DNA of 39,058 nt, taken from NCBI GenBank assembly GCA_022447605.1, contig JAKVBG010000037.1:1-39058 (forward strand). Reading direction: 5' to 3'. How positions within the stretch are numbered: the stretch's first letter is position 1; every line of letters starts with the position of its first letter. The stretch comes from Mariniblastus sp. (lineage in GTDB: Bacteria; Planctomycetota; Planctomycetia; Pirellulales; Pirellulaceae). Below, piece after piece: positions 1 to 8,388 of the stretch. The notes beneath the pieces are model-generated. The model was not told where the DNA came from, ran no database searches, and worked only from the letters and a program-made list of their open reading frames with translations. The position numbers and the translations under genes are program-made.

Positions 1-518
1 GTGGTGACCGGAAAAAAACGTCGGCTGTGACAGGTGAAAAATAACTCGGCCGGAATGATCATGTTGACCGTGGCGAGTTGCCACCCGGTCTGCTGATAGA
101 TCCGGGCATTCAGCAGGTAGTAATCCGGAATCACCGAGCGGTCAATTTCGAAGATCGACTCGCCCGACAGGTATTCGCGACAGGCAAACTCGTGCTTCGT
201 CCGCTGTTGGTCCGCCACCAGGCAGGCCCAGCTCACATGTTCCGGCAGGCTGTATTTTTCGTACTCCTGGAAATCGGCGTATTGCCCGAGGTCGACGGTT
301 TCGTCACTGAGGCTGCCAATTCCAAACGGTTTGCCGGCCTGGCAATCGGCCAGGTACCGGGCCTGGTTATCCGGTGCGATCGGGTGTGGCACATCGGTGC
401 GGGCTACCACCTCTTGCAATGCCTCCAGCCGGGTCGAACGTGCGCCAGGTTGGACCTCGGCCAGATCGACCCCGTGCCGGGCTGCTATTTTCGCGAGATC
501 TTTGTCGACGGTCGACAT
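1..518 (-). CDS. Phenylalanine 4-hydroxylase-like aromatic amino acid hydroxylase, N-terminal part (cut by window edge)
   Basis: Likely a pterin- and iron-dependent aromatic amino acid hydroxylase, which in bacteria converts phenylalanine to tyrosine. About 172 residues are visible and the reading frame runs off the left edge. The visible end, with TGWQLATVNMIIP followed by a FFTCHSRRFFPVT segment, matches the family's TGWQ...P..FF..L..RRFPVT stretch just before the iron site. The EHVSWACLVADQQ region near residue 100 matches the family helix usually written HxTWxxLYxRQ. The iron ligands (two His and a Glu) lie outside the window, so catalytic competence cannot be judged. I chose the ATG at 518; an in-frame TTG lies at 542 and neither has a clear Shine-Dalgarno. 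It lies 154 bp downstream of hemC on the same strand. Family assignment fairly sure; substrate not certain. Confidence 0.72.
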   Translation of the reverse strand, partial: MSTVDKDLAKIAARHGVDLAEVQPGARSTRLEALQEVVARTDVPHPIAPDNQARYLADCQAGKPFGIGSLSDETVDLGQYADFQEYEKYSLPEHVSWACLVADQQRTKHEFACREYLSGESIFEIDRSVIPDYYLLNARIYQQTGWQLATVNMIIPAELFFTCHSRRFFPVT

Positions 519-610
519 TTGGCTATTCGGGGTTGGAGTCAAGCGGTACGAGTCGCACGGAAATTCTAACAAAATATATCGCGCGGAAAAATCAGGGCCA
601 GTCGGAGCTA

Positions 611-631
611 TTGGCCGAGGCGGGCGGCCAA
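611..631. terminator. GC-rich hairpin between hemC and the hydroxylase gene
   Basis: TTGGCCG at 611-617 pairs perfectly with CGGCCAA at 625-631 around a 7-nt loop. A run of T lies about a dozen bases away on the plus side, and a shorter one on the minus side. The spacing to the T-runs is loose, so it is at best a weak terminator for hemC; it could also be just a hairpin. Confidence 0.3.
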
Positions 632-672
632 TCCGTCGTGCTGTTTTTTCCGTGGAGAAACGTGGGGTACGG

Positions 673-1581
673 CTAACGTTTGAGGAACTCTTCCGCGCCC
701 TGCTCCTTCAATTGCTGACCGACCTGGTTCCCCAATTCCATCGAGTGGCTGGCAGGCAGGGTCTGCCGGGATTCGATCTTCGTGCGGCCATCCGGGCTGA
801 GAACAAAACCGGTCAGACTGAGCTGGTCCCCTTCGATCTCGGTCCAGGCAGCCACCGGAGCCAGGCAACCTGCCTGGAGGGTCTGCAGGAGTGACCGTTC
901 CGCCGAAACCTGGCAGAACGATACGGGATCGTTCAACGGTTCAAGGCTTTGCCGCGTCACCCCGTCGTCTCGGCGTGTTTCCAGTCCCAGCGCACCCTGG
1001 CCAACGGCCGGCGCCATTTCTTCGACTTGGAACTGGTAGGCGATCCGGTCGGCCAGGGAAAGCCGGAGCAGCCCGGCGCTGGCCAGCACAATCGCGTCAA
1101 ATTCTCCCGCATCCAGTTTGCTGATTCGTGTGTCGATGTTTCCGCGGATGTCCCGAATGTCCAGATCGGGCCGGATGTACTTGAGCTGGGCGATTCGCCG
1201 AACACTGCCGGTACCCACAATCGCGCGTTCTGGCAGGTCATCCAGGCAGCGGGCCTGATTGGAAACGAGTGAATCGAAAGGGCATTCACGGGTGGGAACG
1301 GCGGCAATCGTCAGCCGGGGGTCCGTATGAGTCGGCAGATCCTTGAGACTGTGGACGGCCAGGTCAATTTCGTTATCCAGCAAAGCCTGTTGCAGTCGCT
1401 TGGTGAACAATCCCTGTCCCCCAATTTGAGCCAACGGACCGGTCTGAACATCGCCGTCAGTCTGGATGCGGATCAGCTCGACCGCCAACCCTCGTGATTC
1501 AAGTTGCTGGGCGACCCAGGTTGATTGCCACATGGCGAGTTGGCTGCCGCGGGTGCCGAGCCGAATTACCTGAGTGGACAT
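673..1581 (-). CDS. hemC: Hydroxymethylbilane synthase (porphobilinogen deaminase)
   Basis: Joins four porphobilinogen molecules into hydroxymethylbilane, an early cytosolic step of haem biosynthesis. The 302-residue length is typical of the family. Visible motifs are the N-terminal RLGTRGSQLAMWQ segment, HSLKDLP at residues 77-83 with the catalytic Asp (D81), GTGSVRR at 123-129, RGNIDTR near 146-152 and LQAGCLAPVAA with Cys239, which should carry the dipyrromethane cofactor. The ATG at 1581 gives the classic start MSTQVIRLGTRGS. It is the fourth gene of a same-strand row (MFS, comF-like, DUF502, hemC) with gaps of 207, 72 and 95 bp. No other haem gene is visible, so the neighbourhood does not look like a dedicated haem operon. 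Identification is very secure. Confidence 0.96.
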   Translation of the reverse strand: MSTQVIRLGTRGSQLAMWQSTWVAQQLESRGLAVELIRIQTDGDVQTGPLAQIGGQGLFTKRLQQALLDNEIDLAVHSLKDLPTHTDPRLTIAAVPTRECPFDSLVSNQARCLDDLPERAIVGTGSVRRIAQLKYIRPDLDIRDIRGNIDTRISKLDAGEFDAIVLASAGLLRLSLADRIAYQFQVEEMAPAVGQGALGLETRRDDGVTRQSLEPLNDPVSFCQVSAERSLLQTLQAGCLAPVAAWTEIEGDQLSLTGFVLSPDGRTKIESRQTLPASHSMELGNQVGQQLKEQGAEEFLKR

Positions 1582-1676
1582 GCAATATTTCTTAACGGTT
1601 AAAATTCAGAATCGTAGGTTTCCATCAACCCAACGGTCTTGCCCGCAGGTCCGGCCGACTTTTTCCATATGGGAGT

Positions 1677-2711
1677 TCATTCCTGAACGGGTTCATTGTC
1701 GCTGTCGATATCGTTGGCCGCACCGTTGGCCGCCTCCTGCACTCGCCGAATGCGTCGTCGCACTTCGCCCGGCAACGTCGAGCTGTTCTGTTGATGTTCG
1801 GGTACGACCACACCACAACTGACACAAAACTGAATTGCCTGGTCGATCGTGATATCGAGGTCGACCGTTTCGCTCTTGGGAACTGAAATCGTGAAGCCGG
1901 TTGCCGGCATCGGGCTGGTCGGCATCAAGACGGTCAGGATCGGTTGGTCGGCCGCCGTCTTGACGTCGTGGAGTCCCTCGCCGGTAACGAAACCCATCGA
2001 CCAGATGCCGCGACGGGGGTACTCGACCGCCACGACACGCGTGTACTCGAATTCGGTTTCGTTGAAGGCGAAATCGGTAATCTGTTTTACCGAGGAATAG
2101 ACATTTCGAATGATGGGGATCTGCGTAATCAGATATTCTGCCTGGTGCCAGATGAATCGACCGATCCCGACGGTCAGGAATTTGCCAAGGAGATAGAGGG
2201 CCGAAACAAAAACGGCGATCGTGGCTGGCACAACAAGTCGCGGTTTGAGGTACCTCAGGCGGACGTAGCGTTCATAGTATTCGTACGGGGTCGAAAAAAC
2301 GGGGTTGCCGGGCGAGCCCTCAACCGTCTCGACGACCGTATACGGAATCCATTGCTTGCCGATTCGGGCCAGTGTGACACCGTCATTCGCTTGAACGACC
2401 TGATGATCTGCCACCTGTTTGATTTTGATTTTCCCTTGGCTTTCTGCAATCTCGCTCTGGATGTCGTCGTTACTTCGAATGTCGGAATGATGCAGCCATA
2501 CCGTGGCTGAAACAAGCGCCGAATCAACGGGCTTCACGATGTAGGAATTGATGATGCCCCAGACCCAGATAAAAAACACAATGGTCAAGAGCGGCGGCAA
2601 TACAAAACCGAGGCCCCGCAAGGTTGCCGTCCGAAAAGGTTTGAAGGAGCGCCTCAACCAGCCTGAACCATCGTCAGGCGCAGTCCTACTGTTTTCTGAT
2701 ACTGATCTCAT
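1677..2711 (-). CDS. DUF502 family membrane protein
   Basis: A 344-residue membrane protein matching DUF502. It has a first membrane segment around residues 32-57 (GLGFVLPPLLTIVFFIWVW) and a second around 158-183 (LVVPATIAVFVSALYLLGK). After the second comes the family signature region IPIIRNVYSSVKQITDF (about 198-214) and a C-terminal soluble part containing MPTSPMPATGF. Between the two membrane segments is a longer soluble loop of about 100 residues, larger than in typical short DUF502 proteins. The C-terminal tail after about residue 300 is charged and likely disordered. The biochemical role of DUF502 is not established. Start is the ATG at 2711. Confidence 0.85.
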   Translation of the reverse strand: MRSVSENSRTAPDDGSGWLRRSFKPFRTATLRGLGFVLPPLLTIVFFIWVWGIINSYIVKPVDSALVSATVWLHHSDIRSNDDIQSEIAESQGKIKIKQVADHQVVQANDGVTLARIGKQWIPYTVVETVEGSPGNPVFSTPYEYYERYVRLRYLKPRLVVPATIAVFVSALYLLGKFLTVGIGRFIWHQAEYLITQIPIIRNVYSSVKQITDFAFNETEFEYTRVVAVEYPRRGIWSMGFVTGEGLHDVKTAADQPILTVLMPTSPMPATGFTISVPKSETVDLDITIDQAIQFCVSCGVVVPEHQQNSSTLPGEVRRRIRRVQEAANGAANDIDSDNEPVQE

Positions 2712-2783
2712 GAACGGCGCTAATAACCAACGGTTTGGTAAAGGGGAAATTGAACGGGTGAAGGAAGGCCGGCCCGCAGCCCC

Positions 2784-3521
2784 TTAGCTTAACCGCCCAC
2801 CGCGGGCAGCGACAGCCATATAAACACGTATGGCCCCGGCTGCCAGCAAGGTTCGGGTGGCCTGACCGGCCGTTGCTCCCGAGGTCATCACGTCATCCAC
2901 GACCAGGACGGTCTTGCCCTTGACCGAGCCGTGGGCGACTCGCAGGGCCCCGTCCAGGTTGGCGAAACGCTGGGACATGGTCAATTTCCCCTGCTTCAAG
3001 GTCCGCCGGGTGGTCCGGAGCAGGCGATTGTTTTTTCTGAAACCCGTTTCCTGGCGAATGCCATCGCACATCACGTCGGCTGCATGAAACCCGGTTTTTA
3101 ACCGGCGCCACCAGTCCGTCGGAATCGGGGTCATCAGGTCGATATCCGTAAGGCCGGATTTGATGAGGGAGCTGCCCAGTAAACGACCGAACTGGTAGGC
3201 GAGGATTTCGTTCCCTTCCCGCTTCATTCGCAACACTTGCTCTTTCAGGACTCCCCGGTAGTTTCCCAACGCCACGCTCCGCGTAAAACGGAGTCCGGGG
3301 TGACGACACAATGGGCAGTCGATCTCACCCGCCAGTCCCCTGACCCGCGCGCCACATTTGGGACAGCTTGGTGATTCTTGATCCGATAACGTTTCCAGAC
3401 AGGGGCGACAGAAATCAGCGGGTCGTTCCTGGTCCGTTTCGGGAAGCAGGCATTCACAGCGGCAACAGCGCGGCGGGAACAGGAGGGATGCCAGTCGTTG
3501 TTCCAGCAATTTACGGACCAT
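2784..3521 (-). CDS. ComF-family phosphoribosyltransferase-like protein
   Basis: A ComF-type protein of about 245 residues. The N-terminus carries four Cys pairs (CCRCE, CRPC, CPKC, CPLC) forming the zinc-ribbon part. The C-terminus has a type I PRTase fold with the PRPP-binding loop VLVVDDVMTSGAT. The core segment with TPIPTDWWRRLKTGFHAADVM is the usual ComF pattern (PVPL...R..RGFNQA.L). ComF proteins take part in DNA uptake in naturally competent bacteria, but homologues are widespread and the role here is unknown. The frame stays open upstream to a GTG at 3572; I prefer the ATG at 3521 because the family begins close to the MVRKLLEQRLASLLFPPRC stretch. It sits between the MFS gene (207 bp) and DUF502 (72 bp). 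Confidence 0.88.
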   Translation of the reverse strand: MVRKLLEQRLASLLFPPRCCRCECLLPETDQERPADFCRPCLETLSDQESPSCPKCGARVRGLAGEIDCPLCRHPGLRFTRSVALGNYRGVLKEQVLRMKREGNEILAYQFGRLLGSSLIKSGLTDIDLMTPIPTDWWRRLKTGFHAADVMCDGIRQETGFRKNNRLLRTTRRTLKQGKLTMSQRFANLDGALRVAHGSVKGKTVLVVDDVMTSGATAGQATRTLLAAGAIRVYMAVAARGGRLS

Positions 3522-3728
3522 GGATCCAGCAGGGGTTGACCTCGGCGCGAACGGCCCGTCCCGAATCGGCACGCACCGCTTGATTAGCTCGGGCGAGCAG
3601 TGCCATCATAAGGCACCTGGTCCCGCGGAGGGCAAGTCCCGCCAAGTCGTGTGAGATGAAGCACATCAATCAACCGATTGTCTCTCACCAACGCTCCAAA
3701 ACGCGTCAGGCAAGCAAGGCTGCCCGCT

Positions 3729-5009
3729 CTAACCGTTGCCTGCTTGGGCTGTGTGACCTGCCGGCTCGACTCGTCCACTGGCAAACAGCAGCATGCCGAG
3801 GACACCGCTACCGACGACGACGCACAAGGCGGTAAAGGCCATGGTGAACCCGCCTTCCCCTTCGGCTAACCAGCCGGTGATCGATGGGCAGACGATTCCG
3901 GAGACCGAGAACAGGGTGACAATAAAACCGGTGGCGACGCCCGTTCGGCCAGGGAACAGATCGGCGCAGATCGAGTAATACGGGCTGTTGGGTGCCATCG
4001 AGAACCCGATCGCGATCGATACAAACAGCACCGCCCAAGTGACCGTATTGACGAAAATGACGGGGATGAAGAAAAGGACGGCGAGCAACTGGCATACCCA
4101 GATCAGGTGTACCCGGGCGGCGCGGGTACGCCCAGTCCGCCGCATGATGAAATCCGACAGCCAGCCCGCCAGCGGCATGAGGACAAGGGCAATCGCCCAG
4201 GGGAGCGTGCTCCAGTAACCGACTGATTTGAGTTGCATATCCCAAGTCTGCTCGAGGTATCCTGGCAGCCACGTCAGCCCGAAAAACAGGACCCATCCGA
4301 AAGCAAAGAAGGACCAGGCGGTCGCCAGCAAGGTCGGGTTAAGGAACAGTTCTCGCAAGGGGATGCGGTCCGGTTTTTTCGATTCGGCCGACGGCTTTTC
4401 GGCTTGTGCAGGAGGTTGCCGGTACAGGATCAGGAACAGGATCCCCAGGATTCCTCCCAGGCAACCGAGGACGATGAAACTTGTCCGCCAGCCAATGGAC
4501 AGGATGACGGGGGCCAGGATCAGACCACCCAGCAGCAGGGCCAGGGGGACACCGAGCAGGCAGATCGATGCTGCCCGGCCGAGTTCATTAGGACGGACCC
4601 AGTCCACCAGCGCCCGATTCATGGCTGGAAAGTTCACCCCCTCGCCGATACCCATCAAAACCCGCCAGAGGAGGAACAGCCAAAAGACTTCCACAAATCC
4701 CTGCAGGATCATGAACAGGGACCAGATGAACAGGGCGATGCTCCAGATAACTTTCACGCCAAATCGGTCCAGCAGGAAACCGGCCAGACCATTGACACTC
4801 AGGGTGCCAATGGCGAAGGCGGACATCAGCCAACCGAAAGCAGCATCCTGGATATGCAGATCCGATTCGATCGGCTTGATGGCAAACGAGATCACGACCC
4901 GGTCCAGGTAGTTGACCAGTACCAGCAGAAAACAGAACCCGACAATCACGAATCGGAAGCGGCTGACTTGGTGGGCTGGCAATTCGAGCAGGTTCGCTGG
5001 TTGGTTCAT
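3729..5009 (-). CDS. MFS transporter, anion:cation symporter-like
   Basis: A 426-residue inner-membrane transporter of the major facilitator superfamily with about 12 predicted hydrophobic helices. The N-terminal helix with VNYLDRVVISFA, the LDRFGVK loop between helices 2 and 3, RVLMGIGEGVNFPAMNRALVDW in helices 4-5 and the cytoplasmic mid-loop (about residues 200-222, rich in K/E/P) are typical of the ACS subfamily, which carries hexuronates, tartrate, phosphate and similar anions. The loop in the second half, DFIMRRTGRTRAAR, is the repeated MFS motif. The substrate cannot be read from the sequence. ATG at 5009. It is divergent from the LptF/G-like gene across a 276-bp spacer. Confidence 0.88.
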   Translation of the reverse strand: MNQPANLLELPAHQVSRFRFVIVGFCFLLVLVNYLDRVVISFAIKPIESDLHIQDAAFGWLMSAFAIGTLSVNGLAGFLLDRFGVKVIWSIALFIWSLFMILQGFVEVFWLFLLWRVLMGIGEGVNFPAMNRALVDWVRPNELGRAASICLLGVPLALLLGGLILAPVILSIGWRTSFIVLGCLGGILGILFLILYRQPPAQAEKPSAESKKPDRIPLRELFLNPTLLATAWSFFAFGWVLFFGLTWLPGYLEQTWDMQLKSVGYWSTLPWAIALVLMPLAGWLSDFIMRRTGRTRAARVHLIWVCQLLAVLFFIPVIFVNTVTWAVLFVSIAIGFSMAPNSPYYSICADLFPGRTGVATGFIVTLFSVSGIVCPSITGWLAEGEGGFTMAFTALCVVVGSGVLGMLLFASGRVEPAGHTAQAGNG

Positions 5010-5285
5010 GGTGTCCTGGGCAGTCGGGGAAGTGGGGCAGCGTGGCCGGCCAGGTCGATCTCACCTTGGCCAGCTGGCAGTAATTCGTCAGAAACTACAG
5101 AAAAAACCGGGGTCGTACAACTAACCTGCGTCAACGTTCCGAGTAAATGCCCGTTTTATGCCAGCGTTTTCGCTAATGGTTGGCCGGAATTGCTGTCGGG
5201 TAATCCGAGGGGATTTCCTACAATCAACCGGTTCCACGTAGCCCCTTTCCTCGACTGCATCGTCGAACGATTTGACCTGGCGCCC

Positions 5286-6422
5286 ATGAGCATTTTTGAC
5301 CGTTACCTGCTGCTCCTTTTCCTGAAGATCTTTCTGATCTGTTTCGTCAGCTTTGCGGGGCTCTATCTGGTGATTCACATGTTTACCAACCTGGATGAAC
5401 TTTCCGCCATTACGGCGGCTTCAGGGAAGGGGATGGGACAACTGCTGGTCGGTTTTTACGGCCCCGCACTGATCGAATTGTTTGACAAGATGGCAGGGAT
5501 CCTGGTACTTGTCTCCGCCATCTTTGCCGTGACCTGGATCCAACGGAAACGGGAGCTGTTGGCGATCGAAGCGGCTGGGATTACCAAGGGCCGGGTCGTG
5601 CGCCCGATCATCATTGCGTCCACCGTGATCCTGCTGTTTTCCATTGCCAACCGGGAACTCGTGATCCCCAACTTCAAACAGCAGCTGGGCCGGTCGATCC
5701 AGGACTGGACTGAACAAGGTTCCGTTCCCTTTGCGTCCTACCGCGATTCGGCTTCGGGCATGATGATTCGTGCCAGCCAGTTGAACCTGGCTGACCAGAC
5801 CCTGGCGGAGGCGGAGTTCGAGTTGCCGCTGCGCCTTACCAAGTATTACAAGCAGATCGAGGGGGAACTCGCCCGGAATGTCAGGGCGACGCCGTTGCAT
5901 CCGGCAGGCATGTTGATTGAAGGTGTGAAACAGCCAGCCAACCCGGACCAAATTTCCAGTGTTGCCTGCGACGGGGCAACGGTCATTTTTTCTCCACGTG
6001 ACTATGCCTGGCTAAAGGAGGATCAGGTTTTCATCGCCTGCAACCTCGACCTCGAGGAGATTGTATTCGGTCGGCAGATGGCCAAGTACGCATCGGTTTA
6101 TGAGATGGTCCAATCGCTCAGTAAACCGAGCCGGCGGTTCGGTTTCGGGGATCAGGTCCAGATTCACGGAAGGATCCTGCAGCCAGTACTCGACTTGACA
6201 CTGCTTTTGCTGGGACTACCCCTGGTCATTTCAAGGCCCAACCAGAACCTGTTCGTGGCGGCGGCTTTATGCATGGTGATCGTGGTCATGGTACAGCTGA
6301 CGACGATGGCCTCCCACGCGCTGGGTGCCTACAGCGTGATCCAGCCCGCTGTCTTTTCAGCCTGGATTCCGGTCCTGGTCTTTGTCCCGTTTGTGCCGAT
6401 TACCCTCGGCAAACTGAAATGA
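5286..6422 (+). CDS. LptF/LptG (YjgP/YjgQ) family permease
   Basis: A 378-residue inner-membrane protein of the YjgP/YjgQ family, the permease subunits of the lipopolysaccharide export ABC transporter LptB2FG. The start MSIFDRYLLLLFLKIFLICF is the standard N-terminus of the family. Three hydrophobic segments lie in the first 110 residues, then a periplasmic domain of about 170 residues, then three C-terminal helices (PVLDLTLLLLGLPLVISRPNQN and following). Although the frame is open far upstream of 5286, that part lies opposite the MFS gene and is non-coding; the ATG at 5286 is the proper start. Lipid A genes lie about 5 kb away, which fits LPS transport. Whether it is LptF or LptG cannot be told from this gene alone. 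Confidence 0.87.
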   Translation: MSIFDRYLLLLFLKIFLICFVSFAGLYLVIHMFTNLDELSAITAASGKGMGQLLVGFYGPALIELFDKMAGILVLVSAIFAVTWIQRKRELLAIEAAGITKGRVVRPIIIASTVILLFSIANRELVIPNFKQQLGRSIQDWTEQGSVPFASYRDSASGMMIRASQLNLADQTLAEAEFELPLRLTKYYKQIEGELARNVRATPLHPAGMLIEGVKQPANPDQISSVACDGATVIFSPRDYAWLKEDQVFIACNLDLEEIVFGRQMAKYASVYEMVQSLSKPSRRFGFGDQVQIHGRILQPVLDLTLLLLGLPLVISRPNQNLFVAAALCMVIVVMVQLTTMASHALGAYSVIQPAVFSAWIPVLVFVPFVPITLGKLK

Positions 6423-6489
6423 CTCACCCGGGGCGGTTGCCTTTCCGTCCGACGGTTACCAAACAGATGGTCTGTAGGAAGAAGGCTGC

Positions 6490-7311
6490 TCATCCCCGCA
6501 GTGCCGCAGAAACCTGTCTCAGCAAAGCGGCGTTGTTGGCCGCCACGAACTGCGGGTCGTCCAGTTGCAGGGGTTTGGAGTCGATATGTTCGAGGACACC
6601 TCCCGCCTCGGTCAAGATGATTGTCCCGGCTGCCATGTCCCACAGGTTGAGCGAGGTCGCCCAGTAACCGTCCAATCGACCACAGGCAACATAAGCCAGG
6701 TTGAGCGCAGCGGAACCGAGCCGACGGATACTGCTACGGGTATGGCAGAGGATGTTGGTAAAGCGGCGCAGCTCGATGCTATCTTCCTGGACATGGGTGG
6801 AAAAACTGCAAACCAGTAACGACTGGTTGATGTCCTGACACGGACTTACCGAAATCGGCAGGTCGTTCAAGCTCGCCCCGCCCCCCAGCGAACCGGCATA
6901 CATTTCGTCGAGGAGTGGATCGTAGACCACACCAACGACAATGTTGCCCCGATGCAGTAAGGCGATCGAAACACTAAACGATCTCAGTTGGTGAATGTAA
7001 TTGGTTGTGCCATCGAGGGGATCGACTACCCAACAGAACTCCGAGTCGATCGGCTGGCCGGGCCGGTCTCCGCCCGGACTGTTTTCCTCCCCCAGGAAAT
7101 CATGCCCTGGGAACGCGGCTTGAATCATCTCTTGGATCGTCTGCTGCGAAGCGAAATCGGCTTGGGTAACAAAATCACCGGGACTTTTTTCCGTGACGAG
7201 AGCTTTCCCCAGCCACTCTTTCAGCACGTCCCCCGCGGCGCGGGCGGCCGATTTTGCAACCGAGAGAAAATCGTCATAACCGGAAATTCCGCTAATTGAT
7301 TGATTCATCAT
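6490..7311 (-). CDS. Inositol monophosphatase family protein
   Basis: A metal-dependent phosphomonoesterase of the inositol-monophosphatase/SuhB/CysQ superfamily, about 273 residues. The Li-sensitive phosphatase motifs are present: GEEN near residues 74-77, DPLDGTTNY near 97-105 (the metal-binding signature, preceded by WVV), and SLNLWDMAAGTIILTEAGG near 222-240. The frame is open upstream to a TTG at 7335; I chose the ATG at 7311 (a second ATG follows at 7308). The substrate could be myo-inositol phosphate, a nucleotide such as PAP, or a sugar phosphate. It is convergent with the LptF/G-like gene, with 67 bp between them and no clear terminator seen there. Confidence 0.87.
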   Translation of the reverse strand: MMNQSISGISGYDDFLSVAKSAARAAGDVLKEWLGKALVTEKSPGDFVTQADFASQQTIQEMIQAAFPGHDFLGEENSPGGDRPGQPIDSEFCWVVDPLDGTTNYIHQLRSFSVSIALLHRGNIVVGVVYDPLLDEMYAGSLGGGASLNDLPISVSPCQDINQSLLVCSFSTHVQEDSIELRRFTNILCHTRSSIRRLGSAALNLAYVACGRLDGYWATSLNLWDMAAGTIILTEAGGVLEHIDSKPLQLDDPQFVAANNAALLRQVSAALRG

Positions 7312-7504
7312 TTCAAACCAGTTTGGAGTTATCAATAAGCAATGCTATTGCCGTGTTGGAAGGTGGGGATCTGCCTCGCTGATTTTAATACCAGGTTCGT
7401 TGAATTTGTTGAAAAAGCTGGACATTTCCGATCGCTTTGTTAAGATCGGTGTGTGGAGAAAATCGCTTCATATTTTCTTCACAGTGGCCTCTTCTCTGTT
7501 CCGG

Positions 7505-7541
7505 CCCCGCCGTGTTGCACAGCAATCGGTGGGGTTTTTTT
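7505..7541 (+). terminator. Rho-independent terminator without an upstream gene
   Basis: CCCCGCCG at 7505-7512 pairs with CGGTGGGG at 7527-7534 (one G-T wobble), leaving a 14-nt loop. It is followed at once by seven T (7535-7541), the textbook form for plus-strand transcription. The nearest plus-strand gene upstream ends more than 1 kb away, beyond a minus-strand gene, so the terminator probably ends a short non-coding transcript or attenuates a leader. Confidence 0.75.
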
Positions 7542-7718
7542 GTCGGACGTTTCTCTCTCCCTACTGTTCTCGATTCAGGTCCGCCCTCTCGTTGAGTTCA
7601 GTTCGCGACGAATCGTCATTCGCCCCGGACGGTAATGGTCTCGATTGAAAACCGCGATTTTTCATGATCACACCGAATCGTCAAATGGAGTCAAAATGAC
7701 AGAGGGCCGGTTCACGTC

Positions 7719-7766
7719 ATGACCGATTTGATCGGTCATTGACACGGACCGGGCGGGCCGCATCAT
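7719..7766 (+). promoter_or_regulatory. Operator-like dyad abutting a candidate promoter for acylphosphatase
   Basis: ATGACCGAT (7719-7727) and ATCGGTCAT (7731-7739) form a perfect 9-bp inverted repeat separated by TTG. The last base overlaps a consensus -35 box TTGACA (7739-7744). A -10-like CATCAT (4 of 6) lies at 7761-7766 with a 16-bp spacer, so a start near 7773 would leave a leader of about 40 nt. The geometry fits a dimeric repressor or activator site. The spacer is GC-rich and the -10 is imperfect, so the promoter is only a candidate. Confidence 0.45.
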
Positions 7767-7811
7767 GGCGACTCTCATCGGGTAAACCAAAAAATAAGGA
7801 AGAGATGAATC

Positions 7812-8117
7812 GTGGAGATGAATGCGAGTCCTGAACTTGAAGCCTGGCACCTCTATTTTGAGGGCAATGTACAGGGAGTCGGTTTCCGTTACACCTGTCG
7901 AATGATTGCCGAATCGATCGGCGTTGGTGGCTGGGTACGGAATCTCTCGGACGGGCGGGTCGAGTCCTTGATCACGGGAGAGCCCGCTGTATTGCAGCAG
8001 TTCCTGGAGCAACTCTCCGGGGCCCAGGCGGGGCGAATCAGAAACATCAAGAAATCGATCGAAGCGGCCGGGCCGGAGGGTTGGTCGAGTGAATTCTCGA
8101 TCTTGGCCACTTTCTGA
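7812..8117 (+). CDS. acyP: Acylphosphatase
   Basis: A 101-residue acylphosphatase, which hydrolyses acyl phosphates such as acetyl or 1,3-bisphosphoglycerate phosphate in the cytosol. Signature one, GNVQGVGFRYTCR (about residues 18-30), supplies the catalytic Arg. Signature two, GGWVRNLSDGRVE (about 39-51), supplies the catalytic Asn. The GTG at 7812 is preceded by GGAAGAG at a good spacing (about 7 nt), while the in-frame ATG at 7818 would sit about 13 nt away, so I prefer the GTG. Monocistronic by layout: its own promoter candidate lies upstream, and hairpins followed by a new promoter lie downstream. Confidence 0.92.
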   Translation: MEMNASPELEAWHLYFEGNVQGVGFRYTCRMIAESIGVGGWVRNLSDGRVESLITGEPAVLQQFLEQLSGAQAGRIRNIKKSIEAAGPEGWSSEFSILATF

Positions 8118-8164
8118 GCTCACGGGCGATTTTTTTGCATCTGGACTTGCAGATCCCGGATTTT

Positions 8165-8192
8165 AACCCGGAAAAAAACGTTTTTTCGGGTT
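8165..8192 (+). terminator. Long A/T-rich hairpin after acylphosphatase
   Basis: AACCCG (8165-8170) pairs with CGGGTT (8187-8192), and the inner run of A (8172-8178) pairs with TTTTTT (8181-8186), giving about 12 bp of stem with a very short loop. A smaller hairpin (ATCTG/CAGAT) lies just before it. There is no clean T-tract after the stem, so it may act as a factor-dependent terminator or as a 3'-end stabiliser of the acylphosphatase message. Confidence 0.4.
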
Positions 8193-8306
8193 TCCGGTTC
8201 GTGGTGGAATCGGCCCTGGCATTTTTTGGCGAGTGGGCAGGGCTGAGAAGCGGTTATCGTGCCGCTGGCCAGGGAAAAAGTCCTGACAACTTACCGTCTA
8301 GGCCCT

Positions 8307-8335
8307 TTGTAGAAATTGAACCGAGATACCATAAT
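8307..8335 (+). promoter_or_regulatory. Candidate promoter of the ABC-2 permease gene
   Basis: TTGTAG at 8307-8312 and CATAAT at 8330-8335 are separated by exactly 17 bp (4 of 6 and 5 of 6 matches to the sigma-70 boxes). Transcription from about 8342 would leave a leader of under 50 nt before the ATG at 8389. This is a pattern match only. Confidence 0.45.
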
Positions 8336-8388
8336 AAACGTATCGCTAAGAATGGAACTCTTTACCTCACGCACCCGTTAGCCCAAAA

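Larger units (their letters stand above)
7312..7811. other. 500-bp intergenic region with terminator, dyad and promoter
   Basis: No convincing protein gene lies here; the short open frames do not look coding. From left to right it holds a stretch with two inverted repeats (CGATC/GATCG near 7428-7447 and GAAAAT/ATTTTC near 7458-7480), a strong intrinsic terminator at 7505-7541 on the plus strand, and a perfect 9+9 bp dyad at 7719-7739 that touches a TTGACA box upstream of the acylphosphatase gene. Because no plus-strand gene precedes the terminator inside the region, a small RNA between about 7390 and 7541 is plausible. Confidence 0.55.

Noticed and set aside
3522..3728. Possible tRNA or small gene between the MFS and comF-like genes
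   Set aside because: No cloverleaf or T-loop consensus could be found on either strand, and the short frame there overlaps the MFS gene end.
4233..5285. Long N-terminal extension of the LptF/G-like frame
   Set aside because: The extension is antisense to the MFS transporter gene, has low-complexity Gln/Asp/Arg-rich composition and no membrane segments; the family start is at 5286.
7400..7648. Small open frame in the 500-bp spacer
   Set aside because: It runs through the intrinsic terminator and the flanking repeats, and its composition is not protein-like.
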